Part shown: positions 52,814-62,229 of the stretch, piece by piece
How the letters are laid out: each line of letters opens with the position of its first letter
How positions within the stretch are numbered: position 1 is the first letter of the stretch
Translations under genes and position numbers: made by a program
Notes under the pieces: model-generated
Database searches by the model: none
What the model was told of the DNA's origin: nothing
The model's input: only the letters and a program-made list of their open reading frames with translations
From: JAWVYT01 sp046483065
GTDB lineage: Bacteria > Gemmatimonadota > Gemmatimonadetes > Longimicrobiales > RSA9
Direction: 5' to 3'
Assembly: GCA_046483065.1 (NCBI GenBank)
Contig: JAWODW010000022.1
Location: 1-64,000, forward strand
DNA length: 64,000 nt

Positions 52814-54117
52814 TGGACCAGCTGTACGACTTCGGAGTCATGTCCAACACGACCTTCTTCTGGATCTCGACGATCCGGATGCTGGTGGCGTTCCTGGTGG
52901 TGCTGGTGACCGTGGCCATGCTCACGCTGGCCGAGCGCCGGGTCGCGGCGTTCATCCAGGACCGACTCGGGCCGAACCGGGTGGGGCCGTACGGTCTGCT
53001 CCAGCCGATCGCCGACGGGCTCAAGAACTTCATCAAGGAGGAGACGCTCCCCGAGGAGGCGTCACGCTTCTACTTCATTCTGGCCCCGATCTTCAGTCTC
53101 GGCCCGGCCTTCGTGCTCTTCGCCGTGATCCCGTGGGCGGCTCCGCTGCCCACGCCGTGGGGCCTGGTGGATATGATCGTGGCCGACGTGTCCATGGGCA
53201 TCCTCTTCATCCTGGCGTTCTCGAGCCTCGGCGTGTACGGATCGTTCCTGGCCGGCTGGTCTTCGAACAACAAGTACAGCTTCCTCGGCGGGCTCCGGGC
53301 CTCGGCCCAGATGGTGAGCTACGAGGTGGCGCTGGGGATGAGTCTGATCCCCATCTTCATGATCGTCGGGAACGTGACCATCACGGATATGGTCTGGTAC
53401 CAGCAGGAGGGGCTCGGCTGGTGGTTCGCCTTCCCGCTCGGGCTGGCGTTCTTCCTGTTCGTGATCTCGTCCTTCGCCGAGACCAACCGGCTCCCGTTCG
53501 ACATGCCGGAGGCGGAGTCGGAGCTCGTGGCCGGGTATCACGCCGAGTATTCGTCCATGAAGTTCAGCATGTTCATGATGGGCGAGTACGCACACCTGGT
53601 GACCGTTTCGGCGCTCATGGCCACCCTCTTCCTGGGCGGCTGGGATATCCCGTTCACGAACTGGGACGACATGCGCGTGGTCTCGGAGGGCGTGGTCATG
53701 GGGGCGGAGCCCTCGGTGTGGAAGACGCTGGCGACGTTCGTCTCGTTCGCGGTCAAGACGCTCTTCTTCGTCTTCGTCTTTATCTGGGTCCGGTGGACCG
53801 TGCCCCGGTTCCGCTACGACCAGATCATGGACCTGGGCTGGAAGGGGCTGCTGCCCACATCCCTCGCCTACATCATGCTCATGGGCGCCACCATCCTGGT
53901 GCTGGACACCGTCGGCATGGAGTACGGCTTCCTGTACGGTCTGGTGCTGACGGGCGTAAACCTGGTGGCGACGGTCGCATTCCTGTGGCTGCTCGACAGT
54001 GACCGGGTGATCCGGGGCGGTTCAGCGAAGCGGCCGGGGCCCGTGGACCGACGGGAGATGGGCGCGGTGCTCGAAGAGAAGGTCACCGAGCCTGCGGCCG
54101 AGACAGCAGGGCTTTGA
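52813..54117 (+). CDS. nuoH: NADH-quinone oxidoreductase subunit H
   Basis: The 434-residue membrane subunit (eight or more helices) contributes the quinone entry. ERRVAAFIQDRLGPNRVGPY, LQPIADGLKNFIKEE and SFAETNRLPFDMPEAESELV AGY are the family motifs. ATG 52813 overlaps the nuoG stop; the GTG one codon upstream is also possible. The C-terminal 40 residues are a polar tail. Confidence 0.95.
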   Translation: MDQLYDFGVMSNTTFFWISTIRMLVAFLVVLVTVAMLTLAERRVAAFIQDRLGPNRVGPYGLLQPIADGLKNFIKEETLPEEASRFYFILAPIFSLGPAFVLFAVIPWAAPLPTPWGLVDMIVADVSMGILFILAFSSLGVYGSFLAGWSSNNKYSFLGGLRASAQMVSYEVALGMSLIPIFMIVGNVTITDMVWYQQEGLGWWFAFPLGLAFFLFVISSFAETNRLPFDMPEAESELVAGYHAEYSSMKFSMFMMGEYAHLVTVSALMATLFLGGWDIPFTNWDDMRVVSEGVVMGAEPSVWKTLATFVSFAVKTLFFVFVFIWVRWTVPRFRYDQIMDLGWKGLLPTSLAYIMLMGATILVLDTVGMEYGFLYGLVLTGVNLVATVAFLWLLDSDRVIRGGSAKRPGPVDRREMGAVLEEKVTEPAAETAGL

Positions 54118-54151
54118 GGTGGACGTGGACGTGAGGACGCGAGGAGGCTGA

Positions 54152-54649
54152 ATGGGGATCGGAGTCAAGACGGTGCGAAGCCCGGAATCGGGCACGTCCT
54201 ACCTGAGGGCGTCGCTGAAAGGGATGGCGCTGACGTTCCGGCACATGCTGAACCCGAAGAAGGTGACGCAGGAGTATCCGGACGTGAAGCCGAACATCTC
54301 GCCCCGGTGGCGGGGAACCCATCGGATGGAGGTCCACGCCGATGGTCGGCCGAAGTGTGTGGCGTGCGGGCTCTGCCCGACGATCTGCCCGGCCAACTGC
54401 ATCCGGCTGGTGCCTGGTGAGGACGACCAGGGCAACCGCTATCCGATCGTGTACGAAATCGACGAGTTCCGCTGCATCTTCTGCGGCATGTGCCAGGAGG
54501 TCTGCCCCGTGGAGGCGATCCACGTGGGGCAGGACTACGAGGCGGCCGAGTTCACGCGGGAACGATTTGTCTACGACCTGGACCGTCTCATGGCGCAGGA
54601 CCACCCGGTCACGGCGCTGTGGGACCCCAGTGATCCACGGTCTGAATAA
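54152..54649 (+). CDS. nuoI: NADH-quinone oxidoreductase subunit I
   Basis: The 165-residue ferredoxin-like subunit carries clusters N6a and N6b: CVACGLCPTICPANCIRLVP and CIFCGMCQEVCPVEAIH. Ahead of these, RGTHRMEVHADGRPK is the typical lead-in. It shares one base of stop/start with nuoJ (TAATG). Confidence 0.95.
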   Translation: MGIGVKTVRSPESGTSYLRASLKGMALTFRHMLNPKKVTQEYPDVKPNISPRWRGTHRMEVHADGRPKCVACGLCPTICPANCIRLVPGEDDQGNRYPIVYEIDEFRCIFCGMCQEVCPVEAIHVGQDYEAAEFTRERFVYDLDRLMAQDHPVTALWDPSDPRSE

Positions 54650-55164
54650 TGATTGAACTACTCTGGTGGGTCTTCGCGGCGCTGGCGACCCTGGGCGGGC
54701 TTTTCATGGTCACCCGGGAGAGCCCGATGGCCAGTCTGCTCTCGCTGGTGCTGACGCTGTTCAGCCTGGCGGTGCTCTTCCTGCTCATGGAGGCGCCCTT
54801 CATTGCGGCCATTCAGGTCATCGTCTACGCCGGGGCCATCATGGTCCTGTTCCTGTTCGTGATCATGCTTCTGAACCTGGGGCACGATTACAAGGCGGAC
54901 CTGAAGGGGCTCCCGACCCTGGTGGTGGGGAGTGTGGTCTTCGGCTTCACCGCATGGCTGATCTCACGGGCATTCACCAGCCCCGCCACCAATGTGGTGC
55001 AGGGGTCCGGGCTGCTGCCGTCGGAGGCGATGGCGGAGCACGGGGCGGTGGGGGCGGTGGCGCTCCCGCTGTTCCGCGAGTACGTGGTGGGATTCGAGGT
55101 GACGTCGCTGCTCCTGTTGGCGGCGATCATCGGGGCGATTCTCCTGGCCAAGCGGAGGATATGA
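54649..55164 (+). CDS. nuoJ: NADH-quinone oxidoreductase subunit J
   Basis: The 171-residue membrane subunit has five helices. LFLLMEAPFIAAIQVIVYAG AIMVLFLFVIMLLNL is the conserved third helix with its pi-bulge region. The last helix LLLLAAIIGAILLAKRR ends at the stop one base before nuoK. Confidence 0.94.
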   Translation: MIELLWWVFAALATLGGLFMVTRESPMASLLSLVLTLFSLAVLFLLMEAPFIAAIQVIVYAGAIMVLFLFVIMLLNLGHDYKADLKGLPTLVVGSVVFGFTAWLISRAFTSPATNVVQGSGLLPSEAMAEHGAVGAVALPLFREYVVGFEVTSLLLLAAIIGAILLAKRRI

Positions 55165-55165
55165 G

Positions 55166-55462
55166 ATGCTGCTGACCGAATCGCTGGTTCTGTCGGCGAT
55201 CCTCTTCGCCATCGGCGTGGCCGGATTCCTGATCCGCCGGAACGTCATCATCCTGTTCATGTGCGTGGAGCTCATGCTCAACGCGGTGAACCTGGCCTTT
55301 GTGGCCCTCTCGCAGCAGGCGGGGATCGACGGGCAGGTGTTCGTCTTCTTCGTTATGACCGTGGCGGCCGCCGAGGCGGCCGTGGGCCTGGCCATCATTA
55401 TCTCGATCTTCCGTCTCAACGAGACGGTCGACATCAAAGACTTCAACCTGCTCAGGTGGTGA
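55166..55462 (+). CDS. nuoK: NADH-quinone oxidoreductase subunit K
   Basis: The 98-residue subunit has three helices with the buried acidic residues of the proton path in NVIILFMCVELMLNAVNLAF and VFFVMTVAAAEAAVGLAIII. Ninety bases without a visible feature separate it from nuoL, the largest gap in the operon. Confidence 0.95.
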   Translation: MLLTESLVLSAILFAIGVAGFLIRRNVIILFMCVELMLNAVNLAFVALSQQAGIDGQVFVFFVMTVAAAEAAVGLAIIISIFRLNETVDIKDFNLLRW

Positions 55463-55552
55463 TGAAGCTCGCCAACCGGACTTCGCCGCTCGCGAGTTCC
55501 CATAGATCGCAGCGCTCGGTCTCGAGCCTGCTGACGGAACGGGGGCGCTGAC

Positions 55553-57583
55553 ATGCACGGATTCGAGCCGACCCTCCTGGGGTGGATCATCCTGCTGCCG
55601 TTGATCGGGTTCCTGATCAACAGCGGGGTGGCGTTCCTGGCCCCGGAGAAGAAGTCGCTCCCGACCTGGATCGGGCCCGGCGCCATCGGGTTGGCGTTCC
55701 TGGTGGCTCTGATCAACTTCGTCGGGATGCTCGGTGCCGAGCTGCACGAGCCGATCATCCGGACGTACTGGTCCTGGATGCCCATCGGGGAGTTGCAGGT
55801 GGACGCGGCGCTCCAGCTGGATCAGCTGTCCATGCTCATGACGATGATCGTCACGGGCGTGAGCTTCGTGATCCACATCTTCAGCGTGGGCTACATGAAG
55901 GACGACGCCGGGTACGCCCGTTACTTCGCGTACCTGAACCTGTTCGTCTTCTTCATGCTCACCCTGGTCCTGGGGTCGAGCTTCGCGCTCATGTTCGTGG
56001 GCTGGGAGGGCGTGGGCCTCTGCAGCTACCTGCTGATCGGGTTCTGGTTCAAGGACCGGGAGAAGGCCGACGCGGGGAAGAAGGCGTTCATCGTGAACCG
56101 GATCGGGGACTTCGGGTTCCTGGTCGCCATGTTCCTGATGTTCAGCCACCTGGGCACGCTGGACTTCGTGGGCGTGTTCGAGGCGGCGCCCGACGCCTTT
56201 GTCTACGGCGGCGGCGTGGTCACGGCCATCGCCCTCTTCCTCTTCCTCGGAGCCACGGGGAAGAGCGCACAGATCCCGCTCTACGTGTGGCTCCCGGACG
56301 CCATGGCGGGTCCGACCCCGGTCAGCGCCCTGATCCATGCGGCGACCATGGTCACGGCGGGTGTCTACCTGGTGGCTCGCGCGAGCATCCTGTTCGCCCT
56401 GGCGCCCACGGCGGCCATTACCGTGGCCGTGGTCGGCGCCGCCACGGCGCTGTTCGCGGCCACGATCGGGCTGGTACAGACCGATATCAAGAAAGTCCTG
56501 GCCTACTCCACCGTTTCCCAGCTCGGCTACATGTTCGTGGGCGTGGGTGTGGGTGCCTACGCCGCCGGGATCTTCCACCTCATGACCCACGCCTTCTTCA
56601 AGGCGCTCCTCTTCCTCGGCGCCGGGGCGGTGATCCACGCCCTGCACGAGGCCTTCCACCACTCCGGACAGGATGACGTGGACGCCCAGGACATGCGCAA
56701 CATGGGCGGACTGCGGCGCTTCATGCCGAAGACGTGGATCTTCATGTGGATCGCCACCCTGGCCATCGCCGGGGTCTGGCCGTTCGCCGGCTTCTTCAGC
56801 AAGGACGAGATCATCTGGCAGGCGGCCGCGCGGGCGGTCGGACCGTTCGAGGGGTGGTTCACCCTGGTCTGGGCCCTGGCGCTGGTGGCCGCGCTGCTTA
56901 CCGCGTTCTACATGACGCGCCTGATGATCATGACGTTCCACGGGGAGAACCGGAGCGGGGAAGGGGCCAGGCACATCCACAGCGCACCTGCGGTCATGTG
57001 GATCCCGCTGGGCGTGCTGGCTCTGGCGTCCATCGTGGGCGGCTGGATCAACGTGCCGGCGGCCCTCGGGCGCACGCCGCTCCTCGGGTGGGTACCCCAC
57101 TCCGAATGGCTCCACGAGTGGATGCACCCGCTGGTGACGGAGGCGGATCACGCCTTCGAGGTCCACGTGGGTGAGCTGGCACACGCGTCGCCCATCGGCG
57201 GTGGCGAGGTGTTCTGGGCGTTCCTCTCCTTCGGGTTGGCCGTGGCGGTGATCCTGCTGTCCACGCGGTGGCTCAAGCGTCAGGAGAGGAGGCCAGCCGA
57301 GGAGAGTCCCGAATTCGAGGGCTTCGCCAAGGTGCTGTACAACAAGTGGTACGTAGACGAGATCTATGACGCTGCGGTGGTCCAGCCGGTCATACGGCTG
57401 TCCCGGGCGGCGTGGCGCTTCATTGATGACGGGCTCATCGATGGGATGGTCAACGGCGCCGGGGTCCTGGCCCGTGGACTCGGCTGGATCGGATCACGAC
57501 TCCAGACGGGCAGCTTGAACACGTACGCTTTCGCCATCGCGGTGGGAGCGATCCTGATTCTCCTGAGCGTCGTGGGGCTGTAG
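55553..57583 (+). CDS. nuoL: NADH-quinone oxidoreductase subunit L
   Basis: The 676-residue antiporter-like subunit has the core KSAQIPLYVWLPDAMAGPTP VSALIHAATMVTAGVYL with the proton-channel Lys and the VGWEGVGLCSYLLIGFWF segment with the key Glu. The long lateral helix and final membrane helix are represented in the C-terminal 150 residues. It drives proton pumping with NuoM and NuoN. Confidence 0.96.
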   Translation: MHGFEPTLLGWIILLPLIGFLINSGVAFLAPEKKSLPTWIGPGAIGLAFLVALINFVGMLGAELHEPIIRTYWSWMPIGELQVDAALQLDQLSMLMTMIVTGVSFVIHIFSVGYMKDDAGYARYFAYLNLFVFFMLTLVLGSSFALMFVGWEGVGLCSYLLIGFWFKDREKADAGKKAFIVNRIGDFGFLVAMFLMFSHLGTLDFVGVFEAAPDAFVYGGGVVTAIALFLFLGATGKSAQIPLYVWLPDAMAGPTPVSALIHAATMVTAGVYLVARASILFALAPTAAITVAVVGAATALFAATIGLVQTDIKKVLAYSTVSQLGYMFVGVGVGAYAAGIFHLMTHAFFKALLFLGAGAVIHALHEAFHHSGQDDVDAQDMRNMGGLRRFMPKTWIFMWIATLAIAGVWPFAGFFSKDEIIWQAAARAVGPFEGWFTLVWALALVAALLTAFYMTRLMIMTFHGENRSGEGARHIHSAPAVMWIPLGVLALASIVGGWINVPAALGRTPLLGWVPHSEWLHEWMHPLVTEADHAFEVHVGELAHASPIGGGEVFWAFLSFGLAVAVILLSTRWLKRQERRPAEESPEFEGFAKVLYNKWYVDEIYDAAVVQPVIRLSRAAWRFIDDGLIDGMVNGAGVLARGLGWIGSRLQTGSLNTYAFAIAVGAILILLSVVGL

Positions 57584-57587
57584 CGTG

Positions 57588-59264
57588 ATGGGATTCCTCG
57601 AGGCGATCGGGTACGGCGACTGGATTCTCCACTTCCTCCTCTGGCTCCCGCTGGTGGGCATGGCGCTGGTCATGCTGGGCCCTGCGAGTCGCGCGAAGGA
57701 GGTGGCGTTCGGTATAGCACTGTTGGAGTTCGTGGTGTCGATCCCGCTCTGGTTCGCGTTCGACGCCCTTACCTCGGCTTTTCAGTTCCAGACGGCCGTA
57801 CCCTGGATCGAGAGCTGGGGCATCTACTACCGGGTGGGGATCGATGGGATCAGCGTCCTGCTGGTGCTGCTGACCACGCTCCTCATGCCGCTGGCGATCC
57901 TGGGCTCCTTCAAGTACATCACCGAGCGGGAGCGCACCTTCTACGGGATGATGCTCCTGCTGCAGGTGGGGATCATCGGCGTCTTCGTGGCGCTCGACCT
58001 CTTCCTGTTCTTCGTGTTCTGGGAGCTCATGCTGGTGCCGATGTACTTCATCATCGGTGTCTGGGGTGGGGAACGCCGGATCTACGCGGCCATCAAGTTC
58101 TTCCTCTACACGGCCGTCGGGTCCCTCCTCATGCTGGTCGGGATCCTGTACCTGTTCTTCCAGTTCCAGATCGCGACGGGGGAGCTCAGCTTCGCCTACG
58201 CCGATCTCCTGAACCTGAACCTGAGCATGCAGGAGCAGCTGTGGCTGTTCGGGGCCTTCGCCCTGGCCTTCGCCATCAAGGTGCCCATGGTGCCGTTCCA
58301 CACATGGCTGCCCGATGCGCACGTGCAGGCGCCCACGCCCGGATCGGTGGTCCTGGCTGCGGTCCTGCTGAAGATGGGGGCCTACGGGTTCCTCCGGTTC
58401 CTGCTCCCCTTCTTCCCGGCCGCCGCCACCGAACCCACCATCGTCATGATCATGATGGTCCTCGGGCTGGCCGGGATCACCTACGCGGCGTGGGTGGCCG
58501 CGGTGCAGCCCGACGCCAAGAAGCTGATCGCGTACACCTCGGTGGCCCACATGGGCTTTGTGGTGCTGGGTATCTTCGCGCTGACGCTGCAGGGCCTGCA
58601 GGGCGCCATGATCGTGATCCTGAGCCACGGCGCTTCCACGGGCGCCATGTTCCTCCTGCTGGGCATGCTCTACGAGCGGCGGCATACCCGGACCATCGCC
58701 GAGTTCGGGGGGCTGGCGGCCACCATGCCGGTGTTCGGTACGATCTTCGTGATCACGGCGCTGGCGAGCATCGGGCTGCCGGGGACCAGCGGCTTCGTGG
58801 GTGAGTTCCTGACACTCCTGGCCACCTTCCAGACGCATCCGGTGATCGCGGTGATCGCCGCCACGGGCGTGATCTTCGCCGCGTACTACATGCTGCCGAT
58901 GGTGCAGAAGATCTGGTTCAATGCGCCGGACAAGCCGGAGAACCAGGACCTGCCGGACCTGAGCCGTCGCGAGCTGACGGTGCTGGTCCCGCTGGTCGTG
59001 GTCATGATCTGGATGGGCGTGTACCCGAAGCCGTTCCTCGACCGTACGGAAGCGTCGGTCAGCGCCGTCATCGAGACGGTGGAGACGTTCAAGGATCGCC
59101 CGGCGGATGTGCTGCCCCCCAACATGCGATTGCGGGACGAGATCGAGAATCGGTTCTCTGCGAAGCGAGAAGAAGATCCAAGGGTTCCACCCCCGGACCG
59201 GGAAGAGAAAGACGACATGAAGGTGGCAGCGACGTCTGCGGCGGAGGCCCGTCATGCTGATTGA
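57588..59264 (+). CDS. nuoM: NADH-quinone oxidoreductase subunit M
   Basis: The 558-residue subunit has FVFWELMLVPMYFIIGVWGG (with Glu), AFAIKVPMVPFHTWLPDAHV QAPTPGSVVLA (channel Lys) and AYTSVAHMGFVVLGIF, all typical. The C-terminus has an extra charged 60 residues (about 500-558), longer than usual. ATG 57588 is chosen over the GTG one codon before. It overlaps nuoN by 11 bases. Confidence 0.95.
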   Translation: MGFLEAIGYGDWILHFLLWLPLVGMALVMLGPASRAKEVAFGIALLEFVVSIPLWFAFDALTSAFQFQTAVPWIESWGIYYRVGIDGISVLLVLLTTLLMPLAILGSFKYITERERTFYGMMLLLQVGIIGVFVALDLFLFFVFWELMLVPMYFIIGVWGGERRIYAAIKFFLYTAVGSLLMLVGILYLFFQFQIATGELSFAYADLLNLNLSMQEQLWLFGAFALAFAIKVPMVPFHTWLPDAHVQAPTPGSVVLAAVLLKMGAYGFLRFLLPFFPAAATEPTIVMIMMVLGLAGITYAAWVAAVQPDAKKLIAYTSVAHMGFVVLGIFALTLQGLQGAMIVILSHGASTGAMFLLLGMLYERRHTRTIAEFGGLAATMPVFGTIFVITALASIGLPGTSGFVGEFLTLLATFQTHPVIAVIAATGVIFAAYYMLPMVQKIWFNAPDKPENQDLPDLSRRELTVLVPLVVVMIWMGVYPKPFLDRTEASVSAVIETVETFKDRPADVLPPNMRLRDEIENRFSAKREEDPRVPPPDREEKDDMKVAATSAAEARHAD

Positions 59265-60756
59265 TTACGCCTCGCCCATCGACTATTTCTGGGCGCTGGC
59301 GCCCGAGGTGACCCTGACGTTCTGGGCACTTCTCATCCTGATGGTAGATGTCTTCCAACGGGGTTCCGAGGGCGGTCCCGCCCGGCGCAGCATCGCCTGG
59401 CTCACCGTCATCGGGCTGATCTTCACTGTGGCGGCCAATAGCTGGCTGCTGACTCTCGAGGAGGCCACGGCCACCGGGCCCATCGCCCTGGATACGTTCC
59501 GGATCTACACGAACTACCTGTTCCTGGGCGCCGCCCTCCTCTTCGTTCCGCTGTCGTGGCGGTACCTGGGCGAGGAGAAGATGCGGCACGGGGAGATCTT
59601 CGTTTTGGTGCTCCTGGCCACGGTGGGGATGATGTTCTTCGCCGGGACCCGGGACCTGATGCTCATCTTCCTGGGCCTCGAGCTCATGTCCGTGTCCGTC
59701 TATGTGCTCACGGGCGTGAACCGGCGGGACCGCCGGTCGGCGGAAGCAGCGCTCAAGTACTTCCTCCTGGGCGCGTTCTCCAGCGCGTTCTTCCTTTTCG
59801 GGATCGCCATGATCTTCGGCGGCACCGGGAGCGTGAACCTGACGCTGGTGGCGGAAGCGATCCACGGGGGTGCGGACGGACTCCTCATCAAGGGCGGCAT
59901 AGCGCTGCTTCTGGTGGGCTTCGCCTTCAAGGTGGCGGCCGTACCGTTCCACATGTGGACGCCGGACGCCTATGAGGGCGCTCCGGCACCCGTGACTGCG
60001 TTCATGGCGGCGGCGGTGAAGGCGGCCGCGTTCGCCGCCTTCCTGCGGGTCCTTTTCACCGGGTTCCTGGGCGTGTACGCCCTCTGGTTCGGGACGGTCG
60101 CGATCCTGGCCGTGCTGACGATGGTGGCGGCCAACCTGATCGCCCTCTGGGAGGACAGCGTCAAGCGGATGCTGGCCTATTCCAGCATCGCGCACGCGGG
60201 GTACCTGCTGGTGGCGGTGGCCACGGCCACCGCGCTGGGCGCGGCGTCGTTCCTGTACTATCTCGTGGTCTACACGCTCATGACCATGGGTGCCTTCGCC
60301 GTGGTCTTCCTGGTGGCCCAGAAGCACGAGCTGCGCCTCGGGATCTCCGAGTACGGTGGACTGGGGTGGAAGATGCCGGTGGTGGGGATCACCATGACGA
60401 TCTTCCTCCTGTCGCTGGCGGGCGTTCCGCCCACCGGCGGGTTCTGGGGGAAGTTCGCCATCCTCCGGGCGGCCGTGGAGCAGCGCTACGTCTGGCTGGC
60501 CGTGACCCTCGTGCTGACGTCACTCGTGTCGTATTACTACTATCTGCGGGTGGCGTGGTACATGTGGTTCCGGGAGGCTGACGAGGCGGTGGCCGATCGG
60601 GAGATCACCGTATCGCCCGGACTGCGGGTGGCGCTGGTGGCAGCAGCGGTGGCCGTTCTCCTCCTCGGGATCTTCCCGGCCCAGATCCTGGATCTGGCCC
60701 AGCAGAGCGCGACGGCGCTCCTCGAGCTGCCGTTGAGCCGATTGGCCGCACCCTGA
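59254..60756 (+). CDS. nuoN: NADH-quinone oxidoreductase subunit N
   Basis: The 500-residue subunit has FLGLELMSVSVYVLTGVNRR (Glu), EAALKYFLLGAFSSAFFLFG and FKVAAVPFHMWTPDAYEGAP APVTAFMA, the family core, and AYSSIAHAGYLLVAVA. It is the last gene of the complex I operon, and a strong terminator follows at 60782. Confidence 0.96.
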   Translation: MLIDYASPIDYFWALAPEVTLTFWALLILMVDVFQRGSEGGPARRSIAWLTVIGLIFTVAANSWLLTLEEATATGPIALDTFRIYTNYLFLGAALLFVPLSWRYLGEEKMRHGEIFVLVLLATVGMMFFAGTRDLMLIFLGLELMSVSVYVLTGVNRRDRRSAEAALKYFLLGAFSSAFFLFGIAMIFGGTGSVNLTLVAEAIHGGADGLLIKGGIALLLVGFAFKVAAVPFHMWTPDAYEGAPAPVTAFMAAAVKAAAFAAFLRVLFTGFLGVYALWFGTVAILAVLTMVAANLIALWEDSVKRMLAYSSIAHAGYLLVAVATATALGAASFLYYLVVYTLMTMGAFAVVFLVAQKHELRLGISEYGGLGWKMPVVGITMTIFLLSLAGVPPTGGFWGKFAILRAAVEQRYVWLAVTLVLTSLVSYYYYLRVAWYMWFREADEAVADREITVSPGLRVALVAAAVAVLLLGIFPAQILDLAQQSATALLELPLSRLAAP

Positions 60757-60781
60757 CGTCGTGACACAGGCGCATCACCGA

Positions 60782-60819
60782 CCCGGGCCCCGCAGACGAA
60801 CGGGGCCCGGGCCGTTTTA
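60782..60819 (+). terminator. Strong terminator of the nuo operon
   Basis: cccgggccccg and cggggcccggg form a perfect 11-bp GC stem around the 8-base loop cagacgaa, followed by ccgtttta. It lies 26 bases after the nuoN stop and 27 bases before the phosphohexomutase start. Confidence 0.8.
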
Positions 60820-60845
60820 CTCTGAAGGGCAACGAACTCGAACCG

Positions 60846-62228
60846 ATGGATTCCATGCAGCTGAACGAGCATATCTTCCGGGAATACGACATCCGCGGCG
60901 TGGTGGCCGAAGACCTGAAGGACGATATCCCGCAGTGGATCGGGCGCGCCTTCGGCAGCGAGCTTCGTGCCGGGCACGACCAGCGGACCGACTTGCGGGT
61001 GGTGGTGGGCCATGACAACCGGCCCAGCTCGCCGGAGCTGGCGAACCAGGTGGTGGCCGGCCTGCGTGCGGCCGGCCTCAACGTTGTCTCCGTGGGCACC
61101 GTGCCCACGCCCGTCCTCTACTGGGCGGTGGAACGGTTCGAGGCGGATGGCGGGATCCAGATCACGGGCTCCCACAACCCGCCGGAATACAACGGCTTCA
61201 AGATGCTTGCGGACGGGAAGTCGTTCTACGGCGCGGCGATCCAGCGGCTGAAGGAGCGGATCCGCAGCCAGAGCTTCGCCGACGGGGAAGGGGGGCGCGA
61301 GGAGCACGCGATCCTCGAGGCCTACATGGACGATGTGGCGGGGCGGTTCGAGCTGCCCCGACCCGTGAAGGTGGTGGTGGACTGCGGGAACGGTGCGGCG
61401 AGCCTGGTGGCCGTGGAGCTGCTGGAGCGGATCGGCGCCGACGTGGTCCCCCTCTATTGTGAGTCCGACGGCACGTTTCCGAACCATCACCCCGACCCGA
61501 CCGTGGACGAGTACATCGTCGACCTCATCGCCCGGGTGCGGTCGGAGGGTGCCGAGCTGGGCATCGGGTTCGACGGTGACGCCGATCGGATCGGCGCCGT
61601 GGACGAGCACGGCGAGATCGTCCGGGGCGACCTCCTGCTCCTCCTCTTCGCGCTGGATGTCATGGAGCAGGAGGGTCCCGGGCAGACACTGGTCTTCGAC
61701 GTGAAGTGCTCCCAGGTGGTGCCCGAAGTCCTCGAGGCGCGGGGCGGGAACCCCGTCATGTGGAAGACGGGACACTCGCTCATCAAGGAGAAGATGAAGG
61801 AGACCGGCGCGCTGGTGGCCGGCGAGCTGTCGGGGCACATCTGCTTCGCCGACGACTATTACGGCTTCGATGACGCCGTCTACGCCGCCTGCCGACTCGT
61901 GGACCTCCTGGCCCGCTCGGACCGGACGCTCTCGGAGCAGGTGGAGGCGTTCCCGAAGTACGTCTCGACGCCGGAGATCCGGGTGGACGTGCCGGACCAG
62001 GAGAAGTTCGAGATCGTGAGCCGGGCCGTGGCGGCGTTCTCGGAAGACCACGAGGTCATCGATGTGGATGGGGCGCGGGTGCTCTTTGACGGCGGCTGGG
62101 GGCTCCTGCGGGCGTCCAATACCCAGCCGGTCCTGGTGCTGCGGTACGAGGCCCGGACGGAGGCGCAGCTGGAGGCGATCCGGGAGACCATGGAGGGGTG
62201 GCTGAAGTCGCAGGGTATCCAGCCCTGA
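60846..62228 (+). CDS. Phosphomannomutase/phosphoglucomutase
   Basis: The 460-residue alpha-D-phosphohexomutase moves phosphate between C1 and C6 of mannose or glucose for envelope sugar synthesis. REYDIRGVVAEDL opens domain 1, ITGSHNPPEYNGFKM carries the phosphoserine, GFDGDADRIGAVDE binds metal, GELSGHICFAD recognises the sugar, and RASNTQPVLVLRYEA binds phosphate. It resembles Pseudomonas AlgC in size. ATG 60846 or the one at codon 4 may be the start. It is followed one base later by a membrane protein gene. Confidence 0.93.
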   Translation: MDSMQLNEHIFREYDIRGVVAEDLKDDIPQWIGRAFGSELRAGHDQRTDLRVVVGHDNRPSSPELANQVVAGLRAAGLNVVSVGTVPTPVLYWAVERFEADGGIQITGSHNPPEYNGFKMLADGKSFYGAAIQRLKERIRSQSFADGEGGREEHAILEAYMDDVAGRFELPRPVKVVVDCGNGAASLVAVELLERIGADVVPLYCESDGTFPNHHPDPTVDEYIVDLIARVRSEGAELGIGFDGDADRIGAVDEHGEIVRGDLLLLLFALDVMEQEGPGQTLVFDVKCSQVVPEVLEARGGNPVMWKTGHSLIKEKMKETGALVAGELSGHICFADDYYGFDDAVYAACRLVDLLARSDRTLSEQVEAFPKYVSTPEIRVDVPDQEKFEIVSRAVAAFSEDHEVIDVDGARVLFDGGWGLLRASNTQPVLVLRYEARTEAQLEAIRETMEGWLKSQGIQP

Positions 62229-62229
62229 C